Source: Adiantum capillus-veneris
Lineage: Eukaryota > Streptophyta > Polypodiopsida > Polypodiales > Pteridaceae
Length of the DNA stretch: 64,000 bases
Reading direction: 5' to 3'
Assembly (NCBI GenBank): GCA_014529385.2
Contig: CM043971.1
Span: 61,641,209-61,705,208, forward strand
Part shown: positions 44,485 through 55,169 of the stretch, piece by piece
How positions within the stretch are numbered: the stretch's first letter is position 1
Layout of the letters: each line of letters opens with the position of its first letter
The notes under the pieces: model-generated
What the model was told of the DNA's origin: nothing
The model's input: the letters and a program-made list of their open reading frames with translations, nothing else
The model's database searches: none
Position numbers and translations under genes: made by a program

Positions 44485-45596
44485 TGGCTAGATTCTTGGT
44501 TTCATTGGATAAGCTTTGAACCCTAGGTGAAATGATGCCTTGAATTTACTAGAGGGTGGTACCTTAATGGTACCTAACCCTTGTAGTTAATAAAGGTTAT
44601 GTGCTTGTGGCGGGTTCCATGGCTCTGCATACCCTGTCTTTCTCCGGTTAAACCCTTGGTGGCTCCCTCTTGGCTAGTCTGCGCTACTATTATATCTCAT
44701 GCCCCCCTCTCTCTCTCGCTCTCTCTCACTCTCCTCCTTCAGGCAGTGCTGGTTACCTCTTCCTCTTGATGTTGGGCCCGCCTTATAGTGCAGGTGGTCG
44801 CACATTGTCGGGATACCCACACGCCTCTTGACTATTAGCCCCACTTCCCACGAACCTTAAGAGCTAAGCAAAGAAGGCTTCTCAAAAGGCAAAGCTTCGC
44901 ACTTCAACAAGTGGACTTTATAAGGTTTTCAAAAGGCTACTCACATGACAGAGCACCAACCTTTTTTTGCAATGTTTGATTTTATATCTATCATCACGGA
45001 TATGAGCATGTGCTCATGTACAGAGTTCTAGACACTGGCCATGGAGAGTCTCCAACTGCAAAGACCGCTCCAAGGCACCATGGGGAAATTCAAAGGTTCA
45101 CTTCGAGGGAAGGGAAAACCGGCAACAATATCATTAGCATCCGCATTAGTAGTTCTTTTATGTCAGTATTTTTGCATTGCACTTTTTTTCTCAATAAACC
45201 TTGATTGCACAACAAAAGGGGGGAAACAAGCACTAGTTCAAGGGGAGGATACAAAGACAAAGACCATGAAGCAGTTGAAGACAAAGCAGTGAAAAAGACA
45301 AAGGTGCTCTTGAATTAGAGAGAAGCAATATTTTTTCAAGATTTTGCTCTTGGATTAGAGCATTGTTTTTGCTCCTGGATTGAGGTGTGGCTCATGGATT
45401 GGAGTGTTATGATGTTTGTCTCCTATATTGGGGATATATGTTGTATGTGCTCCTGGATTGGAGTGTTCTCTTTCTTCATCAAGTTGTAGCTTAAAGTTCG
45501 AGGGGAGGATTCCTCTTTTATTTTCATCCTATGTGGATACCATGTGTCATCCTTACTGGATAAAGAACCTTCATTGTATTGTCCTAGTCCAAACCT
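44485..45596. other. Unassigned stretch next to copia 3' end
   Basis: No domain recognised. Three GGGGAGGAT purine blocks (about 45241, 45502 and 45600) recur, of the kind found before copia LTRs; only the last is followed by a TG-starting candidate LTR. Two short overlapping frames at 45010-45292 include a hydrophobic stretch. Confidence 0.4.
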
Positions 45597-46269
45597 CAAG
45601 GGGAGGATTGTAAGGTGTGAGCTTTTTCCTAGAGTCAATAGAGTGTGAGTCGAGGAGAGAAGAGGTGGAATTATCCCACATGTATTGATGCAAGGCTACT
45701 TAAAGCTCATTTCATGAATAAGCAAACCCATTCCATTTTGCATTACATCTCTCTTGTTTATGATGAGCTTGTGATGGCTTAACAAATACTCGAAATTGTG
45801 TTTATGAGTCCAAGGTAATTGATCTTGGAACCTAATTTGCTTGACTGATAATCTAGCCAACACACACTCTCTTGTGTGCACAATGTTTATCTTTCATCCA
45901 CCCTAGCTAGCACAATCCCATCCCAGTCATGATCTTGAGCTCTTGCAAGCGCATGCATACGCGCGTGCACAACCAAGAGAGCACACAAAATGGAGGTGGA
46001 GGCTAAAATTGCTTCTTCTTTTTCAATATCAAAAATGATGATACGGTTTACAACATAAGTGGGAGATACAACATAATAAGAAACTACGCACAATGAAATT
46101 TCTAGGTGAGTGAGATAAGTAGCCATCACTCTCGGTAGGTAGACCGAGTTGATGAAGTCTATCTATAGTAGCAATGGCAATGATCCTCATATCCGCTACC
46201 TCGTGGTAGTGATAAATGTATAGGAGAAGTCATCCAAGCATACCATGTATTGAGATTGATACCTCAACA
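45597..46269. mobile_element. Two copia 3' LTR ends facing each other
   Basis: On the + strand a purine tract (AAGGGGAGGAT) ends at 45608 and TGTAAGGTGTGAG starts a candidate LTR at 45609. On the minus strand TTTGAGGGGGAG ends at 46270 and TGTTGAGGTATC starts a candidate LTR at 46269. Polypurine tract followed by TG is the mark of a 3' LTR, so two elements of opposite orientation seem to meet here. The join between them is not resolved. Confidence 0.45.
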
Positions 46270-46430
46270 CTCCCCCTCAAACTCAATGCCATCTCTTGTA
46301 CTCTAAGCATAGCTCAAAATTACCTCAACTTCTCTACTTGCAAGACCTTTGTGAGAATATTTGTGGACTGCTCATATGTATCCTTGTACCTACGATCGAT
46401 ATCCCCAGCCAATACCATGTTAGCGATGAA
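46270..46430 (-). pseudogene. Ty1-copia RNase H C-terminus fragment
   Basis: Minus-strand frames give DRRYKDTYEQSTN, ILTKVLQVEKLR and AMLRVQEMALSLRGS, the end of copia RNase H (usual pattern Q.AD..TK.L...K....R..L.V), followed by the polypurine tract at 46281-46270. Stops are present. The element is cut at about 46430. Confidence 0.55.
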
Positions 46431-48700
46431 GGTTGTAGGAGGTTTTTGATGTCTTCCTTGACCTTCTTTGCATAGTTTGAGTTTATCTATACCTCTATAA
46501 TCTTACTTGTTGGGCATCAAGTTTAAGTGGTATTCTATGCTAGTAAACTTTAGGATTGACTCCCTTCAAATCGTATGCTCCTATACTCTCTTCACGGTCG
46601 TCTCCCTTTAAATCCGTATGCTCCTAGGCAAAAGAATCTCTTTATTTTTTAAAAAGTTGTCTGCCTTTTTCTTTGACCTTTGGTTTTATATGTTTGTTGA
46701 TTTTTATGGCTTTTGGATTTGAATCAGTGCAAAGGTTCCACTTCTCTACCCCTTGATCATCAAATAATAGCCAATTGGATAACGTTTCCATCTGGCTAAA
46801 GATTCTACCTCCTTTTTTGTTTGTATCTCAGTTACATACTCATTACATATCCATTATAAGACATGTTTGTATTGAATGGGATCTGATCTTTTTCAGATAG
46901 TGACTGACCATCGCCTTTTTGTGTTTCACTATTTATATGCCTGAACTCATTACATATCCATTATAAAACATGTTTGCACTGAATGGGATGTGATCTTTTT
47001 TAGAGAGAGACTGACCTCGCCTTTTTGTGTTTCACTCTTTTGATGCCTGAACTTTGTGTTAGCACTCTCTAGCTTGGTCCTTCTAGGTGTATTGTGTTGA
47101 AGCTATGACCGATGTCTAGTTTGATCCTTCGGAAGCTCTCCCATCAAGATTAACTAGTTGTTCCCCTAGACTTTATCCAATGAAATCTTAGGATATTGTT
47201 GTTGTTGTTACTTTTGAGTCCTTCTTTGATCTAAAAGGCCTACGTTGATATCAATCTCAGCTATTGGGAATATATTCATTGAGATTATCATTCTTTTGAT
47301 CTTCTTCATACCATACTTCTGACATAGCTCTGCAGGCCTCATTGCTTTCTTCCATGTTCTTCTATTATTCATTTTGACTTGAGTTTTTTTTGTTGGCCCT
47401 TGTATGGTGAGTTTCTGGCTAGCCTAATCATGTATGAATCTTGCACTTCTTAACTAGGACCTTCCCAAAAGCTTACTATAAGCACCCTGCACATCCATTA
47501 CTAGAAAAATCGTCTTGAACTTCTTTGAACTCACTTTGGTCTAGAGATTCTCAATTAGGACACTAACTTGTATAATTCTTTGATCTGCCATTTGAATCTA
47601 GAATGAAGCAAGCTTCATCTCTATGATCTTGATTCTGCTTGATATGTTCACCCAGGATGTTGACACGAGTCTCTCCATCCAAAATGACTATCCATAAAGG
47701 CCCCCATTGCTTTCTTTCTTAGTGTCAATTTGGATTACAAGTACCTCATCATCCTTAATCTCCAACTAGTCAACTGCCATTGCATTCGAATCCTTTTTCC
47801 TTTGCACCTTGATGGACATTTCCACCTCTGGAAAAAGTCTTGTTGACGTCATCTAGCTCGATAGGCAACTTCTACATTATTTTTCACACATTTACATATA
47901 TTTCATCATGCTCAAAAATGCTATTTGAGTTGGATGATCTCCCTTCTGGAAAACTATCTGCGCAATGCCACACATGTACTAGCCTCCTTTGCCTCTTGGA
48001 TGATGTATTTTTTGATGGAAGTCAAATCGTTCTTTCCAAATATATATTTTTTCCAAACCCTTTTATCATCATTCTCCACATCAAATCTGGACTCTTCATG
48101 TTAGAACCAATTCTTGGAATATCACAAAGTTTTGCACACTAGGACCAGTTTTTGGGATTTCAATTGTTTTTTAGAACTTTGCCTCCAGGCGTCTGGGCCA
48201 CTGAAGTTACCGGAGAAAGCTTCTAAATGGATATGGCTTCTAAGAACTCAAGCATCTTTGGCCTATGTCACTAGTCCACTTCTTTGGCTTTCCCTTAGCC
48301 TACCATATTACCCTTTGCTTATCCTATGGCTGGCTCTCTTCACTCTACTTGGGCTTTCTAACTGGTACCTCTTGCCATATTATTCAAAGGCTTGGACATG
48401 AACATCTCGTCATCCCTTTTACTACCTTTGAATGTTGAAAATAGAATTTTTACGTCGTTGGTCTTTTCTTGGTGTCTAGGTTTGTCATGGTAAACTATTT
48501 TCCTTTGATGTATGGATTTGTTAGTATCCATCTCTTGTTGGCTATGTTTGACATAGTTATCAATGTCTATCTCCCAAAGCTTGTATTTTACATGGTAATC
48601 TTCATCAGTCACTATTATTGTTTTGGGATCCTTATCCTTGTGTGGTTTTGTCATTGATTCAGAGTGCTTGTCCGGTGTTGTTTGCCTAACTCAGTGGCAT
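46431..48700 (-). pseudogene. Decayed Ty3-gypsy gag-pro remnant
   Basis: Near 47560-47380 the minus strand encodes FLVMDVQGAYSKLLGRS and WLRSARFIHDWASQKLTIQ, the conserved C-terminal protease block (GAY..LLGRPWL....... HDW....I.I). Near 46500-46430 it encodes NYAKKVKEDIKNLLQ, the block just before RT. 48654-48358 is a Lys/Asp-rich open frame upstream. Stops and shifts are frequent. RT is missing because the copia fragment begins at about 46430. Confidence 0.55.
46841..47054. repeat. Two tandem copies of a 107-bp unit
   Basis: CATTACATATCCATTATAAG starts at 46841 and 46948; both run through GAATGGGAT.TGATCTTTTT, GACTGACC.TCGCCTTTTTG and TTTCACT to TGCCTGAACT. Confidence 0.92.
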
Positions 48701-48758
48701 CAATATTGACCTTAGTTGTGCTTGTACCTGTGTTGTTTGCCTAACTCAGTGGCATCAG
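48675..48758. repeat. Short tandem duplication, period 55 bp
   Basis: GTGTTGTTTGCCTAACTCAG followed by TGGCATCA occurs at 48675 and 48730. Confidence 0.9.
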
Positions 48759-50479
48759 TAATGACACCTTAGCTTTTTCTTTTGTGACAAAATGTCAAGA
48801 ACTATGTGAATAAGAGCGTCTCTCATCCCTCTTTGAATGCCTTCTCCTCAAATGCTTTGATTGTTTAGAAGCTTGATGTACGTCAATGTTTTTATGTGTG
48901 CTTTTGCTTCTGTCTCCTCTCCCTAAGAAGTTGAAGATCATAAGACTCCGGATTTACCCTTTGGCTATAGTGCTGATATGATCATGGTCCTCAAAACCAT
49001 TCTTGTGGCTCTCCTTCCTCGTGGTGGGCATCATGCATGCGTTATGAATGGTTGAGTAACTCCAAATCCTAACTTGGGTGAGTGGTTTTTGTCAAGAGAT
49101 TTAGCTCACCATGGTGCTTGCCAAGATGGAATGAGCTAGATCTTGATAAATATTTCAATGTTAGGCTCATAGTAATTGAATAGGATCAAATGACTAGATG
49201 ATCTAATGAGATGCTCAAGCTTTAAGTGAACTCAAATGATTAAATGACAAACTCAAACTTCAGATCCTTGACATCAAACTTCAGATTGATGATTGGACAA
49301 AATTGAAATAGAAAGTTTAGATTATGAGACACTTATTGAAGACAACCCAGAAAGTAATTAGGTTCTAAATTACAAAGTATATATGATACAACTAATCATT
49401 ACTGATTGCTAGTAAACTCTCCTAGGCTCTACAATTACAAGATATAGGAGTTAAGAATCTCAAGAAGCAAAGCAACTCAAATGAGATTATTGAGTCCTAT
49501 TTATAGGTGTCAACATTGGGTTTTGACTACTTTGTATAGTTGTACATTAAAGAACTTCTTGTTTGCACCTCCATGTCTGCTACTACTGATAGTAACTTTG
49601 TAAATCCTCAAGGTGGAGTCCAGAGAGGACCAATGTGAGACATCTCTCTAAAGTAAATAAGATATTGTTCCCAGCAACTACAACAATGGTCATCTATCCA
49701 ATTGGATCTAGGTTGTTGACTTTTATTTTAGCTTTGAATAAGATCTTAGCCATTTCTCTGAATGAGGCTCATGACTAGCCTTGTTTGGTTGCTCCTTCTC
49801 TAGAATCTTTGATGCTTGGATGACAATTGTAGAAGGTCATTTGTATACTTCATGAATTGCTCCAATTGGTCTTTCCACACTAGCTCATCATTTCTATGAA
49901 GTTGGCCACGTCTTCCTTTAGCTCAAAAACTATGTCTTTCTTTGCATTGGTGTTGAGCACTGTCCAAGCTACCCATAGAGCATTAGTATGCTCATGCCAA
50001 TCACAAAGCTAGTAAAAAATATGGGCATAGGCCATTTGACCACAGGTTTTTTGTATATAGGATAGATAACTCAATAGAACTTTGGTAGCTTAGCTTCTTG
50101 CATAGGCAAGGAATATATTAGTACAAGTGAACCTAAGATGGATTCAAAGTAGTGCATGACTATTTCATTTTGAGCGAACAACATTTTTCTAGCAATTCTC
50201 ACCAAATTAAACTAGCATTTAAGGGATTATTCTAGTTCCCTTACTATGATTAGTGTGGCTCTATTTCTACTGGTTGATGCATTATTCTCCAGTAAAATAT
50301 GCACTCTATGAAACAATTATTTCCTAGCAATTTGTAGTGTTCCAAGTGTGGTCTTGAGTTCATGTTTGATTTTCTTCATGCACTTATAAGCAGGGAGATG
50401 TCCTAACAACATTTTCAGTTGAACCTTTAGACTTTGGGTATTCAATAGACTATGGCTGGTCTTCAATTTGATCTAGAGT
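48759..50479. other. Non-coding or fully decayed DNA
   Basis: Only short frames; no domain, RNA gene or unit repeat is recognised on either strand. Confidence 0.55.
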
Positions 50480-51170
50480 CTACTCTATCGGACTAGTCAA
50501 CCCTCTAGGACTAGTCAACCCTCTAGGACTAGAGGTGTCTGTGTCATCATCATCATTATCATCATTGTTTGATTTTGGGAAAGAAATGAGATCAAGTTCT
50601 ATAATATCATCGTCTTTATCCTCTTTATCTTCTTTTGTCCTCTTGATCTTTTTCATCTTCATCTAACACTTGTCTATTTTTTCCCTTAAGGTGCTCGATT
50701 AGTGTCTGATTTGCTAGCAGGGTCCCCCAGGTCAGTTTCCATGTTTTTCACTAGGCTTGCCAAATACTCTGGAATCAAATTTATATTCCCTTCAAAATAA
50801 ATAATATCGACGAGAGACTGGTAGATATATTTGTCCTAAATAACTTACTTTATGACACTATTTGTTGCTTTCAAGGTATCGATGCTTGCTTGCTTTGGGG
50901 TGAAAGTGAATTCATATTAAGCAATTTTCTTTTGAATATATTGTACTAAGTTCTTATTTTGAGTATCTAGATTGGAGTTTATGGCTTTAAAATCTTCATA
51001 TTCATATTTTAGCTCCTTAATGGACTTCTAGTATTGCTCTCCATTCTTTTGTTCTTCTTTTAATAAACCTTGGAGCTTGAGTACTTCATGTTTCCATTGA
51101 GCTTTGGTTCTTATCTCTTGTGCCAATTGCTTCTTGTGGGACGCGTGTCTAACCTCACTACCCTATCTTA
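50480..51170 (-). pseudogene. Decayed coiled-coil coding region
   Basis: The minus strand from about 51130 encodes KHEVLKLQGLLKEEQKN, SIKELKYEYEDFKAINSNLD and TQNKNLVQYIQKK with heptad-like spacing, then FEGNINLIPEYLASLVKNME, then a Lys/Asp-rich tail (50662-50480). Several in-frame stops occur. The family is not recognised; Gag-like or structural ORFs of retroelements are possible. Confidence 0.4.
50489..50534. repeat. 18-bp tandem repeat, 2.5 copies
   Basis: GGACTAGTCAACCCTCTA repeated in tandem; on the minus strand it encodes RGLTSP repeats. Confidence 0.9.
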
Positions 51171-51780
51171 TTGCAGTATTAGCGAGAACCACAATTAAAT
51201 TGTCAATCCATGGGATGAAGTTGACTCGACTAGTGCATAGAGGCTACAAGAGGGTGTCAATCTCTTGAAAAACAACTAACAACTCGTATCTAACTCAAGC
51301 TACACTCAAGTGACTGAAATCACTAAAAGCCAATCGCTCATCGCCAAACAAATCACATCCGTTGTAGCATCAAATGACATCCAAACGTAACGAAACTTCT
51401 AGGACATGTTTATAAGACCTAAGCACACATGCTTATGGTCTCAAACGCCACTTTAGGTCAAGTGTCAAAATCGTGATTATTAACAGCACTGGATTTTCGA
51501 CCTAGTTGTTTTCGACCCAGAATGCATCTAAATGCTTAGCAATGATGCCACAATACCCCTCCTATTCTTAGTTTTTTATTTTGAAGTTTAAATTCCTAGT
51601 TATGATGAAGTTAAGCCGGAGGTCAACGACGCCAAAAGCTACAAATTACTGTGATGTGCTTACATCAATGCGTAGAGCTCTTACCTGCGGTTGCAATGCA
51701 ACAAACACAACTGCAATGTGACAATCGGGGAGGGAGTAGGAAGCATGAGAAGGAGACAAGTGAGCGTTGTTAGCTCACGT

Positions 51781-52572
51781 TGTCGGGGGATTTGTGTTCG
51801 AAAGGTGAGCCGGGAAGGCGCGGGGCCTCTGGCTGTGAGAGGTGTGAGGAAGACAGTTGCAACAGACACAATGAATGTAGACAAAGCTTGAAGTTAACAG
51901 CTTGAACAAGATCCTGAAGCTTGGTTATCATTAACAGTACCGCTGCTTACATTATTTAAAACTCCTTCCATGATTAGAGTGGCTTGGAAGCTTGGATTAA
52001 AGTGGTTTATGGTGTCTTTGATTAGATTGGCTATGGAAGATTGGATGAGTGGGCTATGGAAGCTTGGCTTGTGATTAGAGTGCTCAAAGCTTTTGGCTTC
52101 CTCCCCGCTAATACAGCAGAGCACAAAAACTTGAATATCTCTCAATCGGTGCAGAATTAGCCTCTGTGCGTGAGATGCAAAAACACTCAAAACGCCCTTT
52201 TCCTTCTCCTCCAAGCGGGCCGTTTTGTCCAGAAACCTGTTTTATAAAAATTTTCCAGAATAGGACTTTTTTGGCCTCCCTCATGCAAAGATGTGAAGTC
52301 GCTCACACACTTTCCTTTTTACCACTGACCACATGTCTTCCTCTACTCAAGTTGCCTTATATGTCCTAAGAGCCTTTTCACATGTAAAATCTTTTCTTCA
52401 AGCATAAAATCTCTACGCTTAGGCCTTCATAACCACATAAAGCATACAATGTCTGGATCTCCTAACTTGTTCTCCAGCCTTGGTCACTGCTCAATAAATG
52501 TGTGTGCTTCAAATAGACTTTTTTTGTTTCTCTTTACTCTTTTTTCCATCGTGGAAGCGGAGCTGCACGACA
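51781..52572 (-). repeat. 3' LTR of the non-autonomous element
   Basis: 792 bp, about 95-97 percent like the right copy by eye, with small indels (for example GATGAGTGGG versus GATGAGAGTGGG). Confidence 0.85.
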
Positions 52573-53269
52573 TCCACCCCCTCTGAACCTGCACAGCCTC
52601 CGATCTGTGCCAACCGGTCTTCAATCTATATGTGCTATAATCACCTTAAGCGGCTTGCCATCAAGATCACATAACTGGTAAGTATATGTAAAACAAAATA
52701 AGGCTTAAACCATAGCATCAATGGTCTAGCTCAATTATTTGGTAGTTGTCCATCGCAAATCTTTGAACCATGTATGTCGTGTCTCCAAAGCATTCAATTA
52801 TGAAAAACTTGTTTAGTGAACCCCGCCAGACTCAAGTGATCCAGTTAATGATGCACACGACTTGACCTGACCATCAAGATCGCTTTAGGGAACCCTGTCA
52901 AGCTCAAGTATGTCTTACTCTGTCTGCACACGGAATAGTCGTCAAGTCCTTTACTTCAAGTTCTGGTAGCAGAACCAACTCAAAAGATGTGAAGATACTT
53001 TATCAATTGTCCAAAGATGTCAACTGGAAGCTAGCCATATAAGATTACTGACCACAAAATCCAATACTCTTTTCTTGATAGCATAAATAAAAAACAAAAC
53101 CTAGTGCTAGGTAACCTGCTACAGGAAAATAAATGGTATCTTTGAATCTGCAAGTTGCTCTTCAATAGCTCCCAGGATCAAATGGGATAATAAGAAACTG
53201 CCCCAATAGTGGAGTAGCATAATATCCACATAAGCACACACATCCTGTATCAATCAACTTCAAGAATTT
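52573..53269. other. Untranslated interior of the LTR element
   Basis: No coding motif; the purine tract against the left LTR (minus strand, 52584-52573) is the only signal seen. Confidence 0.5.
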
Positions 53270-54195
53270 CTACTCCAAATATGCTATTCCAGGATCTAGC
53301 AGAAAGAAACCACAATATATACTCAAAAATACCCATCCATAATGAACCTGCCTTTGAAGATCTTTCGAATCACTTGGATCAAATACCATTAAGATCACAT
53401 AGTATTGATGGCCTCCACAATATACTAGAGCTTCACCTGAAGCATAGTGCAGCAGCCACATCTCATAAACTTCTGGTAACTTAAGGTCGTTACCAACAAG
53501 AATTAAAAAACTCTGACTCCCTTTTACTGGTAGCCAGGACATCACTGACATAAGAATTAGGAATAGTATCCAAATCCAGCCACATTTGGCACATTGCCCA
53601 AAGAAATGAAAAATCCTGAGCACTTTATGCATTATCAGGGATGATTTAGCATCATCACCCCCTCTAGCTTCACAGCCATTACGAAAAATCTTAGGACTTT
53701 CTGGACCTGTATCATCAGAGAGATTTTTACCTGTCTCTTGAGGTTGATAATGAATAATAGCTTTGTCCTGAAAATCTTCATCCATAAGATCCTTGGAAAC
53801 ATCACCCATGGAAGTTGAACCTGCTTTTTAAAATCCGAGTTTACAGCCTCTTCAAAAGCTGCAATCATCCGATCTTCTGGAACATTTCGGCTCTTCATCT
53901 TAGCTTCATAACATGCAATAAAACCTTCTGGATCATATCCCTGAAAAATATAATATTGCTCCCGAACAGCATCAAGTTCTAGCTTTACAACATCATCAAT
54001 CTGCTTTTTTACCTGCATGGCTTTTGCTTCTTGTAGATACTTCTGAACCAATTCCATCATTTTTGGCAAATCTGTAACTGCTAGATTTTTATCAAATCCA
54101 TTGGCACTGAAATCTTCAATCAACTGCTTTAACTTTTCTGGCATCTCCATCTTTACCTCCCACCCTGGCTCGTTTCGCGTCGGGTTCACCAAGAA
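53270..54195 (-). pseudogene. Unrecognised insert ORF of the LTR element, one frameshift
   Basis: From about 54145 the frame reads MEMPEKLKQLIEDF, LPKMMELVQKYLQEAKAMQV, QYYIFQGYDPEGFIACYEA and MIAAFEEAVNSDFKK: helical, charged, soluble. At an A run near 53830 the open frame switches; the next frame (53809-53270) continues MGDVSKDLMDEDFQDKAI, an acidic linker, then a strongly hydrophobic segment (WIWILFLILMSVMSWL) and a Trp/Tyr-rich end. A single frameshift in a homopolymer would join both. No Gag zinc knuckle, protease or RT motif exists. I do not recognise the protein; captured host gene or a private ORF are both possible. The ATG lies about 20 bp past the presumed PBS. Confidence 0.5.
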
Positions 54196-54989
54196 TGTCG
54201 GGGGATTTGTGTTTGAAAGGTGAGCCGGGAAGGCGTGGGGCCTCTGGCTGTGAGAGGTGTGAGGAAGACAGTTGCAACAGACACAATGAATGTAGACAAA
54301 GCTTGAAATTAATGGCTTGAACAAGATCCTGAAGCTTGGTTATCATTAACAGTACCGCTGCTTACATTATTTAAAACTCCTTCCATGATTAGAGTGGCTT
54401 GGAAGCTTGGATTAGAGTGGCTTATGGTGTCTTTGATTAGATTGGCTATGGAAGATTGGATGAGAGTGGGCTATGGAAGCTTGGCTTGTGATTAGAGTGC
54501 TCAAAGCTTTTGGCTTCCTCCCCGCTAATACAGCAGAGCACAAAAACTTGAATATCTCTCAATCGGTGCAGAATTAGCCTCTGTGCGTGAGATGCAAAAA
54601 CACTCAAAACACCCTTTTCCTTCTCCTCCAAGCGGGCCGTTTTGTCCAGAAACCTGTTTTATAAAAATTTTCCAGGATAGGACTTTTTCGGCCTCCCTCA
54701 TTTAAAGATGTGAAGTCTCTCACAAACTTTCCTTTTTACCACTGCCCACATGTCTTCCTCTACTCAAGTTGCCTTATATGTCCTAAGAGCCTTTTCACAT
54801 GTAAAATCTTTTCTTCAAGCATAAAATCTCTACACTTAGGCTTTCATAACCACATAAAGCATACACTTTCTGGATCTCCTTACTTGTTCTCGAGCCTTGG
54901 TCACTGCTCAATAAATGTGTGAGCTTCAACTAGACTTTTTTTGTTTCTCTTTACTCTTTTTTCCATCGTGGAAGTGGAGCGGCACGACA
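54196..54989 (-). repeat. 5' LTR of the non-autonomous element
   Basis: 794 bp, matching the left copy end to end. Confidence 0.85.
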
Positions 54990-55169
54990 ACGCTGTGTAT
55001 TTCATTATCCAAACCTTTTTTAATAACTTTCTACAAAAGATGGGTAATGACAGATTGACACAAGCTGGAAGCTTGTAGCCATGGCTCATCAATTACAAGG
55101 TTTATCCAAAAATTAGGAGTTACAATATTCTCGATTTATCAAATAGTAAGTGTTTTTACAATGAGAACT

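Larger units (their letters stand above)
51781..54989 (-). mobile_element. Older LTR element carrying a non-gag-pol insert
   Basis: Direct repeats 51781-52572 (792 bp) and 54196-54989 (794 bp) both start TGTCGGGGGATTTGTG and end CACGACA. In minus orientation a purine tract (AGAGGGGGTGGA) directly precedes the left LTR, and TGGTGAACCCGACG starts five bases inside the right LTR, as a polypurine tract and PBS would. The LTRs differ by several percent. The 1.6-kb interior has no gag, protease, RT or integrase. Outer flanks (CACGT and ACGCT) do not form a clean 5-bp duplication. It is a non-autonomous element, perhaps with captured host sequence. Confidence 0.8.

Noticed and set aside
51781-54989. 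Simple segmental duplication as the origin of the ~793-bp repeats
   Set aside because: The repeats start TG and end CA, and a purine tract and TGG-starting site lie exactly at the inner edges, which fits LTRs better. The missing target duplication leaves some doubt.
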